Positions 15,422 through 24,171 of a stretch of 33,762 nucleotides of DNA are shown here, in pieces (within the stretch, counting starts at the first letter, position 1; each line of letters starts with the position of its first letter). Below the pieces are notes generated by a model, which ran no database searches, had not been told where the DNA came from, and saw only the letters and a list, made by a program, of their open reading frames with translations. The stretch covers positions 1 to 33,762 of the forward strand of contig CAJOPR010000016.1 in NCBI GenBank assembly GCA_905236395.1, written 5' to 3'. Origin of the DNA: an uncultured Bacilli bacterium. GTDB taxonomy: Bacteria > Bacillota_I > Bacilli_A > RFN20 > CAG-826. Made by a program: the position numbers and the translations under genes.

Positions 15422-17272
15422 TTAATCGAATAGATCTGGATAGTTATCCTTGAAGTAATCGTAGATCTTTTGATCATGATACTTAATCGCTGCTTTTTCT
15501 AACCAATGTTTGGTGGAAGAAGTTTGATATGTATCATTATCTGCGATAATTCTTGCGACTTCGTTTAAGATTTCTTCTTTACGATCCGCTTCATACTTGG
15601 TGGATTCTTTAGCGAGTTTACTACCGGAGACAGCTTCTTCGATTTGAATGACATAGTATTTGCCACTTTCGTAGAAGAGGATATCATCCATTGGATCCGC
15701 ACCAGCTTGTTTGCTGGCTTTCTTTAAGTAGTACTTACCATTGATTTTGGCAACAAGTTTGGATTCGTTCGGATAGACTGTATAAGATGCAGATTCGAAT
15801 CTATCACGAACGACATCGACGTCATCTTTCTTATCTTTGTTATCTAAGATATTAGCAACACCGATGTTGAATAAACGTGATTTGATAGAATCTGGTAAGT
15901 CAGCGACACCGTTACTCTTGATGTACCAACCATCGGTTGTGTAATCTTTCTTTCTGATGTCGTTTTCTTTCATCTCTTTACCGACAGCTGCATTATATGT
16001 GTAGCTACCTGTGAAATCGCTTTCAACAGATGCATCTGTGGTATTGATGTTGTCTTTAATCTTGGCGAAGTTAGCCATCATATCACCGTAATCGGTGCCC
16101 TTGTAATAGGTGTATGATTCACCATCGTAGCCTGTGAATGTTTCTTTTGGGAACGCACCGGCATACGCAGGTACGGACATGACTGCTTCAAGATAGTCAT
16201 TTGTGCCGTTATCAACGAAACCTTTAGCAGCTTCGCTGATGGCTTTGAAGTTTGCTAATGTGATGTCAGCATCCTTCACACTGATAACATTTCTAACGAA
16301 ATATTTCATTAAGTAGTCAGCACCAGCAACGTTGTTGCTATTTTCGCTAATGGCGATGACGTTGACTTTTCTGGCGGCACTTCTACCTAAGTTGTTGTAG
16401 GATTCATCGAACAAATATTGTTCAACTAATAATGAACGATAGATTGTTGGGATGATTTCATCTTCAACATATGTGAGTGTGTCATCAGTCTTTTCTTCCA
16501 CTTGCGCTAAATCCCAAGCTTTTGGATCTTGATAGTTAGCTCTGTGCAAGTATGTAGTACTTGTAACTTCTGCATCAGCAGTAGGAACAAGTGTTGTGAA
16601 AACATCTTCTTCTTGAACTTCAGGAGTGATAACAACCTTATAGGATTCTTTTGTCAGTACTGTTGAGGAAGCATATGGATTAGCAACCTTGTATAATTGA
16701 CTTCTGAGTTCCGCTAAGAATTTCTTTTCAGAGAAATAGCCTCTGTCATTGTTATAGCTACCACCGGAGATGGAACCATAGAATGTTCTAGCAATTCTAT
16801 CTTCGATAGTGTTCCATTTTGCGATAACACGTGCATATTCACGTGCCTTGGAATCATCGTCAGTTTGACGATCACCTTTGGAATCTGTGGTCCAGAATGC
16901 TTTGTGTTTTTCGATAAATGTATCTGCTTTGGTTTTATCAGCAGATGATGCGGAAGCAGCAGCTTCTTTTAATGTGATTTCGTCTTCGCCTAAGTTATAT
17001 GGTTCAGCGATTCTGTTATATCTACCGAAAACGGAGACAGAGTATTGATATAAGACTTTATCTAAGACAGCGCTTGCTAAAGAGCCATCTCTATAAGCAT
17101 CTTCGATGATGCTCACTAAGTTGTGATAAATTTCGTCATTGCTATCAGTAAAGGAGACTAATTCATCATCATAGTTTGATGGTTTGGCTTTGATTTCGTT
17201 ACCACAAGCCACTAAGCCCATTGTAGATAAGAGGGCAACCGCTAAGATCTTTTTAAAACGATTATTTGACAT
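15422..17272 (-). CDS. Lipoprotein, PrsA/SurA-like foldase paralogue lacking an obvious parvulin core
   Basis: A 616-residue predicted lipoprotein. The signal peptide ends in the lipobox LVAC (Cys23). The beginning of the mature part (DELVSFTDSNDEIY, then a helical SurA-N-like stretch) matches in style the protein encoded just upstream, so the two are likely paralogues. The C-terminus (YYVIQIEEA, then a long amphipathic helix, then IYDYFKDNYPDLF) resembles the chaperone part of PrsA/SurA. I do not see the HIL parvulin motif of its neighbour, so it may be a chaperone without isomerase activity. The start has CCTCCTT (minus-strand AAGGAGG) at 17281-17287. It overlaps the upstream gene by 11 nt. 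Confidence 0.72.
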   Translation of the reverse strand: MSNNRFKKILAVALLSTMGLVACGNEIKAKPSNYDDELVSFTDSNDEIYHNLVSIIEDAYRDGSLASAVLDKVLYQYSVSVFGRYNRIAEPYNLGEDEITLKEAAASASSADKTKADTFIEKHKAFWTTDSKGDRQTDDDSKAREYARVIAKWNTIEDRIARTFYGSISGGSYNNDRGYFSEKKFLAELRSQLYKVANPYASSTVLTKESYKVVITPEVQEEDVFTTLVPTADAEVTSTTYLHRANYQDPKAWDLAQVEEKTDDTLTYVEDEIIPTIYRSLLVEQYLFDESYNNLGRSAARKVNVIAISENSNNVAGADYLMKYFVRNVISVKDADITLANFKAISEAAKGFVDNGTNDYLEAVMSVPAYAGAFPKETFTGYDGESYTYYKGTDYGDMMANFAKIKDNINTTDASVESDFTGSYTYNAAVGKEMKENDIRKKDYTTDGWYIKSNGVADLPDSIKSRLFNIGVANILDNKDKKDDVDVVRDRFESASYTVYPNESKLVAKINGKYYLKKASKQAGADPMDDILFYESGKYYVIQIEEAVSGSKLAKESTKYEADRKEEILNEVARIIADNDTYQTSSTKHWLEKAAIKYHDQKIYDYFKDNYPDLFD

Positions 17273-19301
17273 AGCATTTTCCTCCTTCTTTATAAGCGTC
17301 TTCGACTGCTTTCTTTAATTCAGCACGGTTTTGTTCTGTAACAGCTTCGCCGGTGATTGCTTGAATTTCAGCATCGGTTAAGTCGCGAATGTCTTTTGTA
17401 AAGGCAATCTTACAACCTTCTGAGACAACACGGTTTAAACCATGTCTATAGAAGTCTTGTGTTTCGAGTAATTCGAAGTATGTCTTCCAAACTTCTTGGA
17501 TGCCTTCATCTTGATCGGCTTTATTCTTTTCTCTTTGTAATTCAATATAGCCATCGATGAGATCAAAGAGTTTCTTTGTCTTAGCATCTTCTTTATTGAC
17601 GTCATCTCTTGCAGATAAGACTTCGTATAAACGGTAGTCATATGTGCTATCAAATCCTTTAATAGCGGATTTAACTGTTTCTGCACGAGAGTTGTATTCA
17701 GATTTATTCTCAGAATAAATGAAGTCAACGTATGTGTGTTCACCAGCAGGAATTGTTGGGTAATCACTATCGCTTGGAATAGCAGTGGTGTAGTAGTCTT
17801 CTAATTTGACAGCAGAATTGAAATCATAAATTGATTTCTCAACGATCATGAGGTGGATACCGAATTGGCTACGAACACCGATGATGACATTGCCCTTTTC
17901 ATCACAAAGGACTTTTTCATTACTGCCGTTATTGAAACCAGCGTTGGCTTTGAAGCCTGCTAATGTGGCGTAATCGATTTCTTGCTCGGTCTTGTCATAC
18001 TTCACATATGGATCTTTATTTGCGTAGTATTCAACACTATCGGTTGTGTCCAAAATATCTCTGATGGTGTCATCAGTGATTTCTGAATTATTTGGACGAG
18101 AACCATTTGTAATAACAAAGATGCTGTGGTTGTTGAGATATCTATTCCACAATAAGTTTCTTGGATATACTGCGGATTTACCATCTTCAACTGGTAAACC
18201 AGTTACTTCATTATTTTCTAAGTTTGCAACATCACCTAATTCTTTGAAAACAGAATAAGGAATTTCCACAATGCCTCTTGCCGCCATATATTCTTTAGCG
18301 GTTTCACCTGGAGTGTGGATTGTCTCATCGTCTGCTCTGTGTGCGGTGTATCCAGGCATGGATGTGCCTAGACCTAACGCAGCGTCGATTTCAGAGCTTA
18401 CACCTGTATTCTTTTTAACTGCGTCATAGGCATAAATACCTAATTGGAATTCATTGACCATTCCGAGTTTGCCACCAGAAATAGCGTTGGTCATAAGACC
18501 GACGTCACCATATGAGGAAGCAGATGAATCTTCACTCTTCTTTTGGGCAACTTCACCGAAGGTCATTGTGCCTTTGGCTAATAATTCCACTGTTTCGCTT
18601 AATAATTTAGCTTGATCTGCACTGACGGATCCACGTGTGTATTCGTTTGCGCCGTCTTCGACTTTAACTAAAATATGGCGTACATGGTATGGGTATCTAG
18701 AATTGGCCTTTGTGCTCTTCGCGGATGTGCCGGCTGCGGATGCGCCTTCTTTCGAACTAGACCATAAACCTAAATATTCACGTCTGAGTTCATCCTTGTG
18801 TTGCTCATAGTACCAATCTTCGATTTCAGATTTTTCTAATTGGTAGATGTAGTATTGGAGAAGTTCTTCTTCATCCTTTACACCTTTTTCTGAGAGAATG
18901 GCCTGCCATTCTGTCTTGTAATCGGTGCCATTAGTTTCTGCATTTTGTGAAGCGGTTTCTTTAGAACCTCTCACATTATCTTTGGCTTCTTTGACAATCG
19001 CATTGTAGTTCTTCTTAACGCCCTTTAATCCATTTGGGTCGCTGCCGTCTTTGTCTTTTTGAAAGGCATGACGGATAAGAACTTCCATAACTGACTCATA
19101 GTATTTGGAAATACCTGAGGAACTCTTCATATAGTCATCGTACATATCGTCGATGCGGATGCTGAGTTCTTCATCGCCGTAACCTGTAAAGTTAACCAAG
19201 TTTTCCTTATTACTTGTAACTTTTGCAGCGTCACAGGCGGACAAAGCCATAGTAGCAATGAAACTAGTAACTAATCCGATAGATAGTTTACTTTTTTTCA
19301 T
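17262..19301 (-). CDS. Lipoprotein foldase with parvulin-type (PpiC) prolyl isomerase domain, PrsA-like
   Basis: A 679-residue predicted lipoprotein with signal peptide and lipobox LSAC. Start ATG 19301 is chosen for the AAGGAGT site just upstream and for the signal peptide; the in-frame extension to 19370 has neither. The middle carries a parvulin-like domain: YHVRHILVKVEDG, then LAKGTMTFGEVAQKKSEDSSASSYGDVGLM. The end of the isomerase domain resembles GIHLMIVEKS. Long insertions make it about twice the size of Bacillus PrsA. It should act outside the membrane, folding secreted proteins such as the Ig-repeat protein; that link is inference. Its promoter is at 19339-19367, divergent from suf. 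Confidence 0.82.
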   Translation of the reverse strand: MKKSKLSIGLVTSFIATMALSACDAAKVTSNKENLVNFTGYGDEELSIRIDDMYDDYMKSSSGISKYYESVMEVLIRHAFQKDKDGSDPNGLKGVKKNYNAIVKEAKDNVRGSKETASQNAETNGTDYKTEWQAILSEKGVKDEEELLQYYIYQLEKSEIEDWYYEQHKDELRREYLGLWSSSKEGASAAGTSAKSTKANSRYPYHVRHILVKVEDGANEYTRGSVSADQAKLLSETVELLAKGTMTFGEVAQKKSEDSSASSYGDVGLMTNAISGGKLGMVNEFQLGIYAYDAVKKNTGVSSEIDAALGLGTSMPGYTAHRADDETIHTPGETAKEYMAARGIVEIPYSVFKELGDVANLENNEVTGLPVEDGKSAVYPRNLLWNRYLNNHSIFVITNGSRPNNSEITDDTIRDILDTTDSVEYYANKDPYVKYDKTEQEIDYATLAGFKANAGFNNGSNEKVLCDEKGNVIIGVRSQFGIHLMIVEKSIYDFNSAVKLEDYYTTAIPSDSDYPTIPAGEHTYVDFIYSENKSEYNSRAETVKSAIKGFDSTYDYRLYEVLSARDDVNKEDAKTKKLFDLIDGYIELQREKNKADQDEGIQEVWKTYFELLETQDFYRHGLNRVVSEGCKIAFTKDIRDLTDAEIQAITGEAVTEQNRAELKKAVEDAYKEGGKCYVK

Positions 19302-19338
19302 CTTTTCTCGTACTCCTTTTACTGAACATAGCGGTAAT

Positions 19339-19367
19339 ATTCTAAATATTATGGTTTTTAATTGCAA
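19339..19367 (-). promoter_or_regulatory. Promoter of the foldase lipoprotein operon
   Basis: On the minus strand: -35 TTGCAA (19367-19362, 4 of 6), 17-bp spacer, -10 TAGAAT (19344-19339, 5 of 6). It is divergent from the suf promoter across about 70 bases. Confidence 0.6.
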
Positions 19368-19383
19368 CAACTAATTAAAGATT

Positions 19384-19396
19384 ATTACTTAGTAAT
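19384..19396. promoter_or_regulatory. 13-bp palindrome between divergent foldase and suf promoters
   Basis: ATTACT-T-AGTAAT is a perfect 6+1+6 inverted repeat. It lies 17 bases upstream of the foldase -35 and 43 bases upstream of the suf -35, in the only long intergenic gap nearby. It could bind a regulator of either operon. Confidence 0.35.
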
Positions 19397-19438
19397 GTCC
19401 CTAATTATGGAAAATCGAAAGAAAAATTATCGTATTGT

Positions 19439-19467
19439 TTGTAATTGATTTTTATAGTGAGTAGAAT
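19439..19467 (+). promoter_or_regulatory. Promoter of the suf operon
   Basis: -35 TTGTAA (19439-19444, 4 of 6), 17-bp spacer, -10 TAGAAT (19462-19467, 5 of 6). Transcription should start near 19474, leaving a short leader with AGGTG (19481-19485) before the sufC ATG. Confidence 0.6.
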
Positions 19468-19492
19468 ATATGCCGATTTGAGGTGAATTGAT

Positions 19493-20311
19493 ATGTCTAA
19501 GCTGATTATTAAAAACCTACACGCCGAAGTTGACGGAAAGGAAATTCTCAAAGGAATTGATTTAGAAATTAACGAAGGCGAAACTGTGGCAATCCTCGGG
19601 CCTAACGGTCATGGTAAATCCACTTTATTAAATGTCATTATGGGGCACCCAAAATATGTCGTCACACAAGGAACCGTTTTCTTCGATGATAAAGACGTAT
19701 TAAGTTTGACAACTGATGAGAGAGCAAAACTTGGATTATTCCTCGGTATGCAAAACCCCAGTGAAATCCCAGGTGTTATCAATAGTGATTTTTTAAGAGC
19801 AGCGGTAAACGCCAAAGGCGAGAAACCAATTTCTACATATCAATTCTATAAATTACTCGATGGTGCGACCAAAGAATTAAAGATGCCATTTGACTTAGCG
19901 ACCAGATCCTTAAACGAAGGCTTTTCTGGTGGTGAAAAGAAGAGAAATGAGATTCTCCAAATGCTACTTTTGCAACCAAAAATCGCTATGTTAGATGAGA
20001 TCGATTCTGGACTAGATGTTGATGCTATCCAAATCGTTGCTGATGCCATCAAAAAAGAAAAAGAAAAAGGAGTGGGTTTTTTAGTCATTTCTCACTATGC
20101 CAGATTGTTCGATTTAATACAACCTACAAGAGCGGTTGTTATCGTTAACGGAAAAGTGGTCATCGATGGTGGACCAGAAACCATCAAACGAATCGACCAA
20201 ACTGGTTACGAATTCATTAAAACTGAACTCGGAATTGAGATTCAAAAGGAAGAAAACGCGATGAATACCGTTTCAATCGGTTCATGTGCGGTGAAAGAAG
20301 CAATTAAATAA
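19493..20311 (+). CDS. sufC: Fe-S cluster assembly ATPase SufC
   Basis: A 272-residue soluble ABC-type ATPase of the SUF Fe-S assembly machine. Walker A is GPNGHGKS (36-43). The signature is NEGFSGGEKKRNE (Ser145-Glu148 core). Walker B is IAMLDE with catalytic Glu169, followed by the D-loop SGLDVDA. SufC powers the SufBC2D scaffold that builds Fe-S clusters in the cytoplasm. It is the first gene of sufCDSUB, the order usual in Bacilli, and overlaps sufD by one base (TAATG). Confidence 0.96.
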   Translation: MSKLIIKNLHAEVDGKEILKGIDLEINEGETVAILGPNGHGKSTLLNVIMGHPKYVVTQGTVFFDDKDVLSLTTDERAKLGLFLGMQNPSEIPGVINSDFLRAAVNAKGEKPISTYQFYKLLDGATKELKMPFDLATRSLNEGFSGGEKKRNEILQMLLLQPKIAMLDEIDSGLDVDAIQIVADAIKKEKEKGVGFLVISHYARLFDLIQPTRAVVIVNGKVVIDGGPETIKRIDQTGYEFIKTELGIEIQKEENAMNTVSIGSCAVKEAIK

Positions 20312-21123
20312 TGGAAAGATTGAAAGTTTTAGCTTCTAACAATCAAAAAATGGTCTTAGGAGATGGCACTTCTCTTAAATATCTTTTGAATGCGGAAAAT
20401 AAGGAACTTTCTTCTTCATATTTAATTAAAGAAAATACAAATATTGATCTATTGATTTTGAATATTTCTGATGCTGTAGATGTTCATTTTGAATTAGAAA
20501 GAAACTCTCATTTACATCTCTCGGTGTTAGCTAATAAACCTCTAAAAACCTTAAAAATCTCCGCAAATGTTGCGCAAAACGCTGCAATTGAGTGCTATTA
20601 TGCCGATTTTGTTCAAGGAGAATGTAAAGGTGAGATCAACATCAATCTCAATGAATCTAATGCTGTTTGTGATTGGCACTTAGCATCATTAACAGAAGAT
20701 AAAGATAAAAAGAGCTTTGATGTCTCTGTTTTCCATAATTCTAAGAGCACTTTTGCACAAATGGATAATTATGGAGTCATTAGAGATGATGGAAAACTTA
20801 CTTTCTCAGGTATTTGCCACATCAAGAACGGTTCTAGCGGATCTAAAGCCCACCAAAATGCCAAGATTATGGTGTTTGATGAACTCAGCAATGGTATCGC
20901 TAAGCCAATTTTGAAGATCGATGAGAATGATATAGAAGCTAGCCACGCTGCAGTAGTGGGAAAAATAAATGATGAACACACCTTTTATTTAACCTCTCGT
21001 GGCTTATCTATTGATGCTGCAAAGCGCATCATTACTCTTGGATATTTAAAGCCTATTTTGAAAGGTTTTGATGATGAAGATATCAAGAAAGAAATTGAAA
21101 ACTTGATAGAAGGGAAAATGTAA
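20311..21123 (+). CDS. sufD: Fe-S cluster assembly protein SufD, short form
   Basis: A 270-residue SufB/SufD-family protein. The C-terminal family core is clear: HQNAKIMVFD, then DIEASHAAVVGKIN, then FYLTSRGLSIDAAKRIITLGYLKPIL. It has the beta-helix-like middle but lacks most of the N-terminal helical region of the usual 420-440-residue SufD. It sits between sufC and sufS, where SufD belongs, and SufB is encoded separately downstream. It would form the scaffold with SufB and SufC. The shortening is not from a frameshift, since the gene begins within the sufC stop. Confidence 0.88.
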   Translation: MERLKVLASNNQKMVLGDGTSLKYLLNAENKELSSSYLIKENTNIDLLILNISDAVDVHFELERNSHLHLSVLANKPLKTLKISANVAQNAAIECYYADFVQGECKGEININLNESNAVCDWHLASLTEDKDKKSFDVSVFHNSKSTFAQMDNYGVIRDDGKLTFSGICHIKNGSSGSKAHQNAKIMVFDELSNGIAKPILKIDENDIEASHAAVVGKINDEHTFYLTSRGLSIDAAKRIITLGYLKPILKGFDDEDIKKEIENLIEGKM

Positions 21124-21124
21124 T

Positions 21125-22354
21125 ATGTACGATTTAGAGAAAATACGTAAACAATTTCCAATGTTAAACAATAAACAGATGCAAGGTCATAAGCTTGTTT
21201 ATTTGGATAATGCTTCTACAACTTTTAAGCCTCAATTTGTTATTGACGCTGTGAAAAAGTACTACGAGGAAGAAACCGCCAATCATCATAGAGGCGATTA
21301 CGATCTTTTATTCAACATGGATAAGAGAGTCCAAGATACTAGAATTACAGTTTCTAAATTTTTAAATTGTGAACCCAATGAAGTCGTATTTACTGCTGGT
21401 GACACAATGGGATTAAATCTAATTGCTCTAGCATATACATTCCAATACCTAAAGAAAGGTGATGAAATCTTAGTTAGTGAAGCCGAACACGCTTCCAACT
21501 TATTACCTTGGTATCAAGCGAGCCACATTACTGGTGCAGTTATTAAGTTTATTCCATTAGATAAAGATGGTGTTTTGACAGTTGATAACCTTAAAAAGGT
21601 TATTACTGATAAGACTAAAGTTGTTTCAGTCGCACAAGTTAGTAACGTCCTTGGTAATGTTGTGGATGTTAAAGCGTTTGCTAAAATTGCCCATGAACAT
21701 GGTGCGGTCCTTGTGGTTGATGGCGCTCAATCTGCTCCACACATGAAGATTGATTTCAAAGATATGGATATCGACTTCTTAACAATATCTGGACATAAAA
21801 TGTGTGCACCCACAGGTATCGGTTGCTTAATCGGAAAATATGAATTATTGCAAGACATGCAACCATACTATGTTGGTGGAGGTATGAATGTTACCTTCAA
21901 CAAGGAAACAGAAATGATTCCATATGACGCGCCAATGAAGTTTGAAGCCGGTACACAAAACATTGCGGGTATCTGTGGCTTAAAAGCGGCCATTGAATTC
22001 TTGATGGAATTAGGAATTGATAATATTCATCAGCATGATAGAGAATTGTGCGATTACGCTATTTCTAAACTAGAAAAATGTGATGACATTATTATTTATA
22101 ATAAAAATGCAAGAAATGGCATTATTACCTTTAATAGAAAAGGCGTGTTTGCTCAAGATGAAGCAACCCTATTAAATAGCAAAGGTATTGCCGTTAGAAG
22201 CGGACAACATTGTGCTAAAGTTCTTAATGATTATTTAGGAACTGTGGCAACAGTGAGAATGTCGACATATTTATATACATCCAAAGAAGAAATTGATGCC
22301 TTCTTAGATGCTGTTATTAATGGAGGAGATATTTTAGATGCTTACTTTAACTAA
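21125..22354 (+). CDS. sufS: Cysteine desulfurase SufS
   Basis: A 409-residue PLP-dependent group II cysteine desulfurase, which takes sulfur from cysteine as a persulfide. The PLP Schiff-base lysine is Lys225 in SGHKM. The catalytic cysteine is Cys363 in RSGQHCAK, near the C-terminus. The N-terminal YLDNASTTFKP is characteristic. It begins one base after sufD ends and overlaps sufU by 17 nt. Its sulfur acceptor is the SufU encoded next to it, rather than SufE. Confidence 0.96.
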   Translation: MYDLEKIRKQFPMLNNKQMQGHKLVYLDNASTTFKPQFVIDAVKKYYEEETANHHRGDYDLLFNMDKRVQDTRITVSKFLNCEPNEVVFTAGDTMGLNLIALAYTFQYLKKGDEILVSEAEHASNLLPWYQASHITGAVIKFIPLDKDGVLTVDNLKKVITDKTKVVSVAQVSNVLGNVVDVKAFAKIAHEHGAVLVVDGAQSAPHMKIDFKDMDIDFLTISGHKMCAPTGIGCLIGKYELLQDMQPYYVGGGMNVTFNKETEMIPYDAPMKFEAGTQNIAGICGLKAAIEFLMELGIDNIHQHDRELCDYAISKLEKCDDIIIYNKNARNGIITFNRKGVFAQDEATLLNSKGIAVRSGQHCAKVLNDYLGTVATVRMSTYLYTSKEEIDAFLDAVINGGDILDAYFN

Positions 22355-22766
22355 TGATATGATGCGTCAAATTATTATGGATCATTACAGCAATCCTCTT
22401 AATAAACATCAACCAAACACTGATAAATTTGAAAAAGTTCACATGCATTCTGATAACTGCATTGATGATTTAGATATTTTTCTACTTGTAGAAAATAATA
22501 TTGTTAAAGATGCATGTTTTGATGGTGTGGCTTGCACAATTTCCACAGCGTCCACAGATATTATGTGTGACTTATTAAAAGATAAAAACATCAAAGATGC
22601 GAAATACATTATTGACCAATACAATCATATGATTCACGAAGAACCATTTGATGATTCTGTACTAGAAGAAGCGATTGTCTTTATTAACACATCTAAACAA
22701 GCCGCAAGAATTAGATGTGCAATGATTGGCTGGAATGCTGCGGACAAAATCTTAGGGGGCAAATAA
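22338..22766 (+). CDS. sufU: Zinc-dependent sulfurtransferase SufU
   Basis: A 142-residue IscU-fold protein of the SufU type. The zinc ligands fall where expected for Bacillus SufU: Cys41 and Asp43 (DNCIDD), Cys66 (GVACTIS) and Cys127 (RIRCAMIGW). The usual Cys-Gly-Asp of the first motif reads Cys-Ile-Asp here. SufU accepts persulfide sulfur from SufS and passes it to the SufBCD scaffold. A strong GGAGGAG precedes the start inside the end of sufS. Confidence 0.93.
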   Translation: MLTLTNDMMRQIIMDHYSNPLNKHQPNTDKFEKVHMHSDNCIDDLDIFLLVENNIVKDACFDGVACTISTASTDIMCDLLKDKNIKDAKYIIDQYNHMIHEEPFDDSVLEEAIVFINTSKQAARIRCAMIGWNAADKILGGK

Positions 22767-22771
22767 TCTTT

Positions 22772-24169
22772 ATGGTGGATGATATTAAATTCCAAGAAGA
22801 TTATAAATACGGTTTCAAAGATGAAGACGTATCAGTCTTAAAGACTGATGTGGGTATCAATGAAGAGATTGTTACCCAGATTTCACGTTTGAAAAATGAG
22901 CCTGACTGGATGCTTGAATTTAGACTTAAAGCATTAAAAGCTTTTAAAGCGATGCCCTTACCTAAGTTCGGTCCAGATCTTTCCTATTTGGATTTTGATT
23001 CATACACATATTTCACTAGACCTAGTAAGAAAGAAGTCCAAAACTGGGACGAAGTTCCTGAAACAATTAAGAACACTTTTGATAGATTAGGTATCCCTGA
23101 AGCGGAACAAAAGTATCTTTCTGGTGTTTCTACACAATATGAATCCGAAGTTGTCTATCACAATATGTTAAAAGAGATTCAAGATAAAGGCGTTATCTTC
23201 TTGTCCACAGATATGGCATTAAAGCTATACCCGGATTTATTTAAAAAGTACTTCGGTACAGTAGTGCCAATTGCTGATAATAAATTCTCCGCTTTAAACG
23301 GTGCGGTTTGGTCTGGCGGATCATTCATCTATGTACCTAAAAATGTGCATTTGGATAAACCTTTGCAGAGTTATTTCAGAATTAATAATGAAAAATCCGG
23401 TCAATTTGAACGTACTTTAATCATCGTGGATGAGGGTGCTGATGTCCATTATGTCGAAGGATGTACTGCTCCAACATATAGCAAAGAGTCATTACATGCC
23501 GCTGTCGTGGAAATCATCGTTTTAAAAGGCGGTAAGTGTCGTTATTCAACAGTCCAGAACTGGTCAACCAACATTGTCAATTTGGTCACCAAACGCGCTG
23601 TTTGCTATGAAAACGCCCAAATGGAATGGATTGATGGAAACATCGGTAGTCAAACAAACATGAAATACCCAGCTTGTATCTTAAAGGGAGAAGGTGCCAA
23701 AGGCACATGTATCTCTATTGCGGTAGCAGGTAAAGATCAATATCAAGATGCTGGCGCTAGAATGATACATGAAGCTAGTAACACAACATCTACTATTATT
23801 TCTAAATCTATCGTGAAGAATGGTGGTGTTGCCAACTATAGAGGTACAGTCAGACATAAAGAAGGCGCTAAGAACTGCCGTAGTCACGTTGAGTGTGATA
23901 CTTTAATTTTGGATAATATATCACGCAGTGATACTATCCCCACTAACGAAGTTAAGAATAACTCATCTTATATAGAACACGAAGCTACTGTTAGTAAGAT
24001 TAGTGAAGAGCAACTCTTCTATTTGATGAGCCGTGGTATTAGTGAAAAAGAAGCCACACAAATGATTATTATGGGATTTATTGAACCATTCTCCAGAGAA
24101 CTTCCTATGGAATATGCAGTTGAGTTGAATCAACTTATTAAAATGGATATGGAGGGAAGCGTCGGATAA
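22772..24169 (+). CDS. sufB: Fe-S cluster assembly scaffold SufB
   Basis: A 465-residue SufB, the same length as Bacillus SufB. Family segments include [51 protein letters not shown], and [24 protein letters not shown] with the conserved [13 protein letters not shown] end. I start at ATG 22772, five bases after the sufU stop, with a G-rich site (22755-22759) upstream; an upstream in-frame ATG lies inside sufU and adds a non-family tail. SufB receives sulfur and assembles the cluster with SufC and SufD. mnmG begins two bases after its stop. Confidence 0.95.
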   Translation: MVDDIKFQEDYKYGFKDEDVSVLKTDVGINEEIVTQISRLKNEPDWMLEFRLKALKAFKAMPLPKFGPDLSYLDFDSYTYFTRPSKKEVQNWDEVPETIKNTFDRLGIPEAEQKYLSGVSTQYESEVVYHNMLKEIQDKGVIFLSTDMALKLYPDLFKKYFGTVVPIADNKFSALNGAVWSGGSFIYVPKNVHLDKPLQSYFRINNEKSGQFERTLIIVDEGADVHYVEGCTAPTYSKESLHAAVVEIIVLKGGKCRYSTVQNWSTNIVNLVTKRAVCYENAQMEWIDGNIGSQTNMKYPACILKGEGAKGTCISIAVAGKDQYQDAGARMIHEASNTTSTIISKSIVKNGGVANYRGTVRHKEGAKNCRSHVECDTLILDNISRSDTIPTNEVKNNSSYIEHEATVSKISEEQLFYLMSRGISEKEATQMIIMGFIEPFSRELPMEYAVELNQLIKMDMEGSVG

Positions 24170-24171
24170 TT

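Noticed and set aside
19302-19370. N-terminal extension of the parvulin lipoprotein
   Set aside because: It would put about 23 residues before the signal peptide and covers the predicted promoter and ribosome site.
22715-22771. Longer SufB start inside sufU
   Set aside because: The extension is the sufU 3' end in another frame. ATG 22772 gives the normal 465-residue length.
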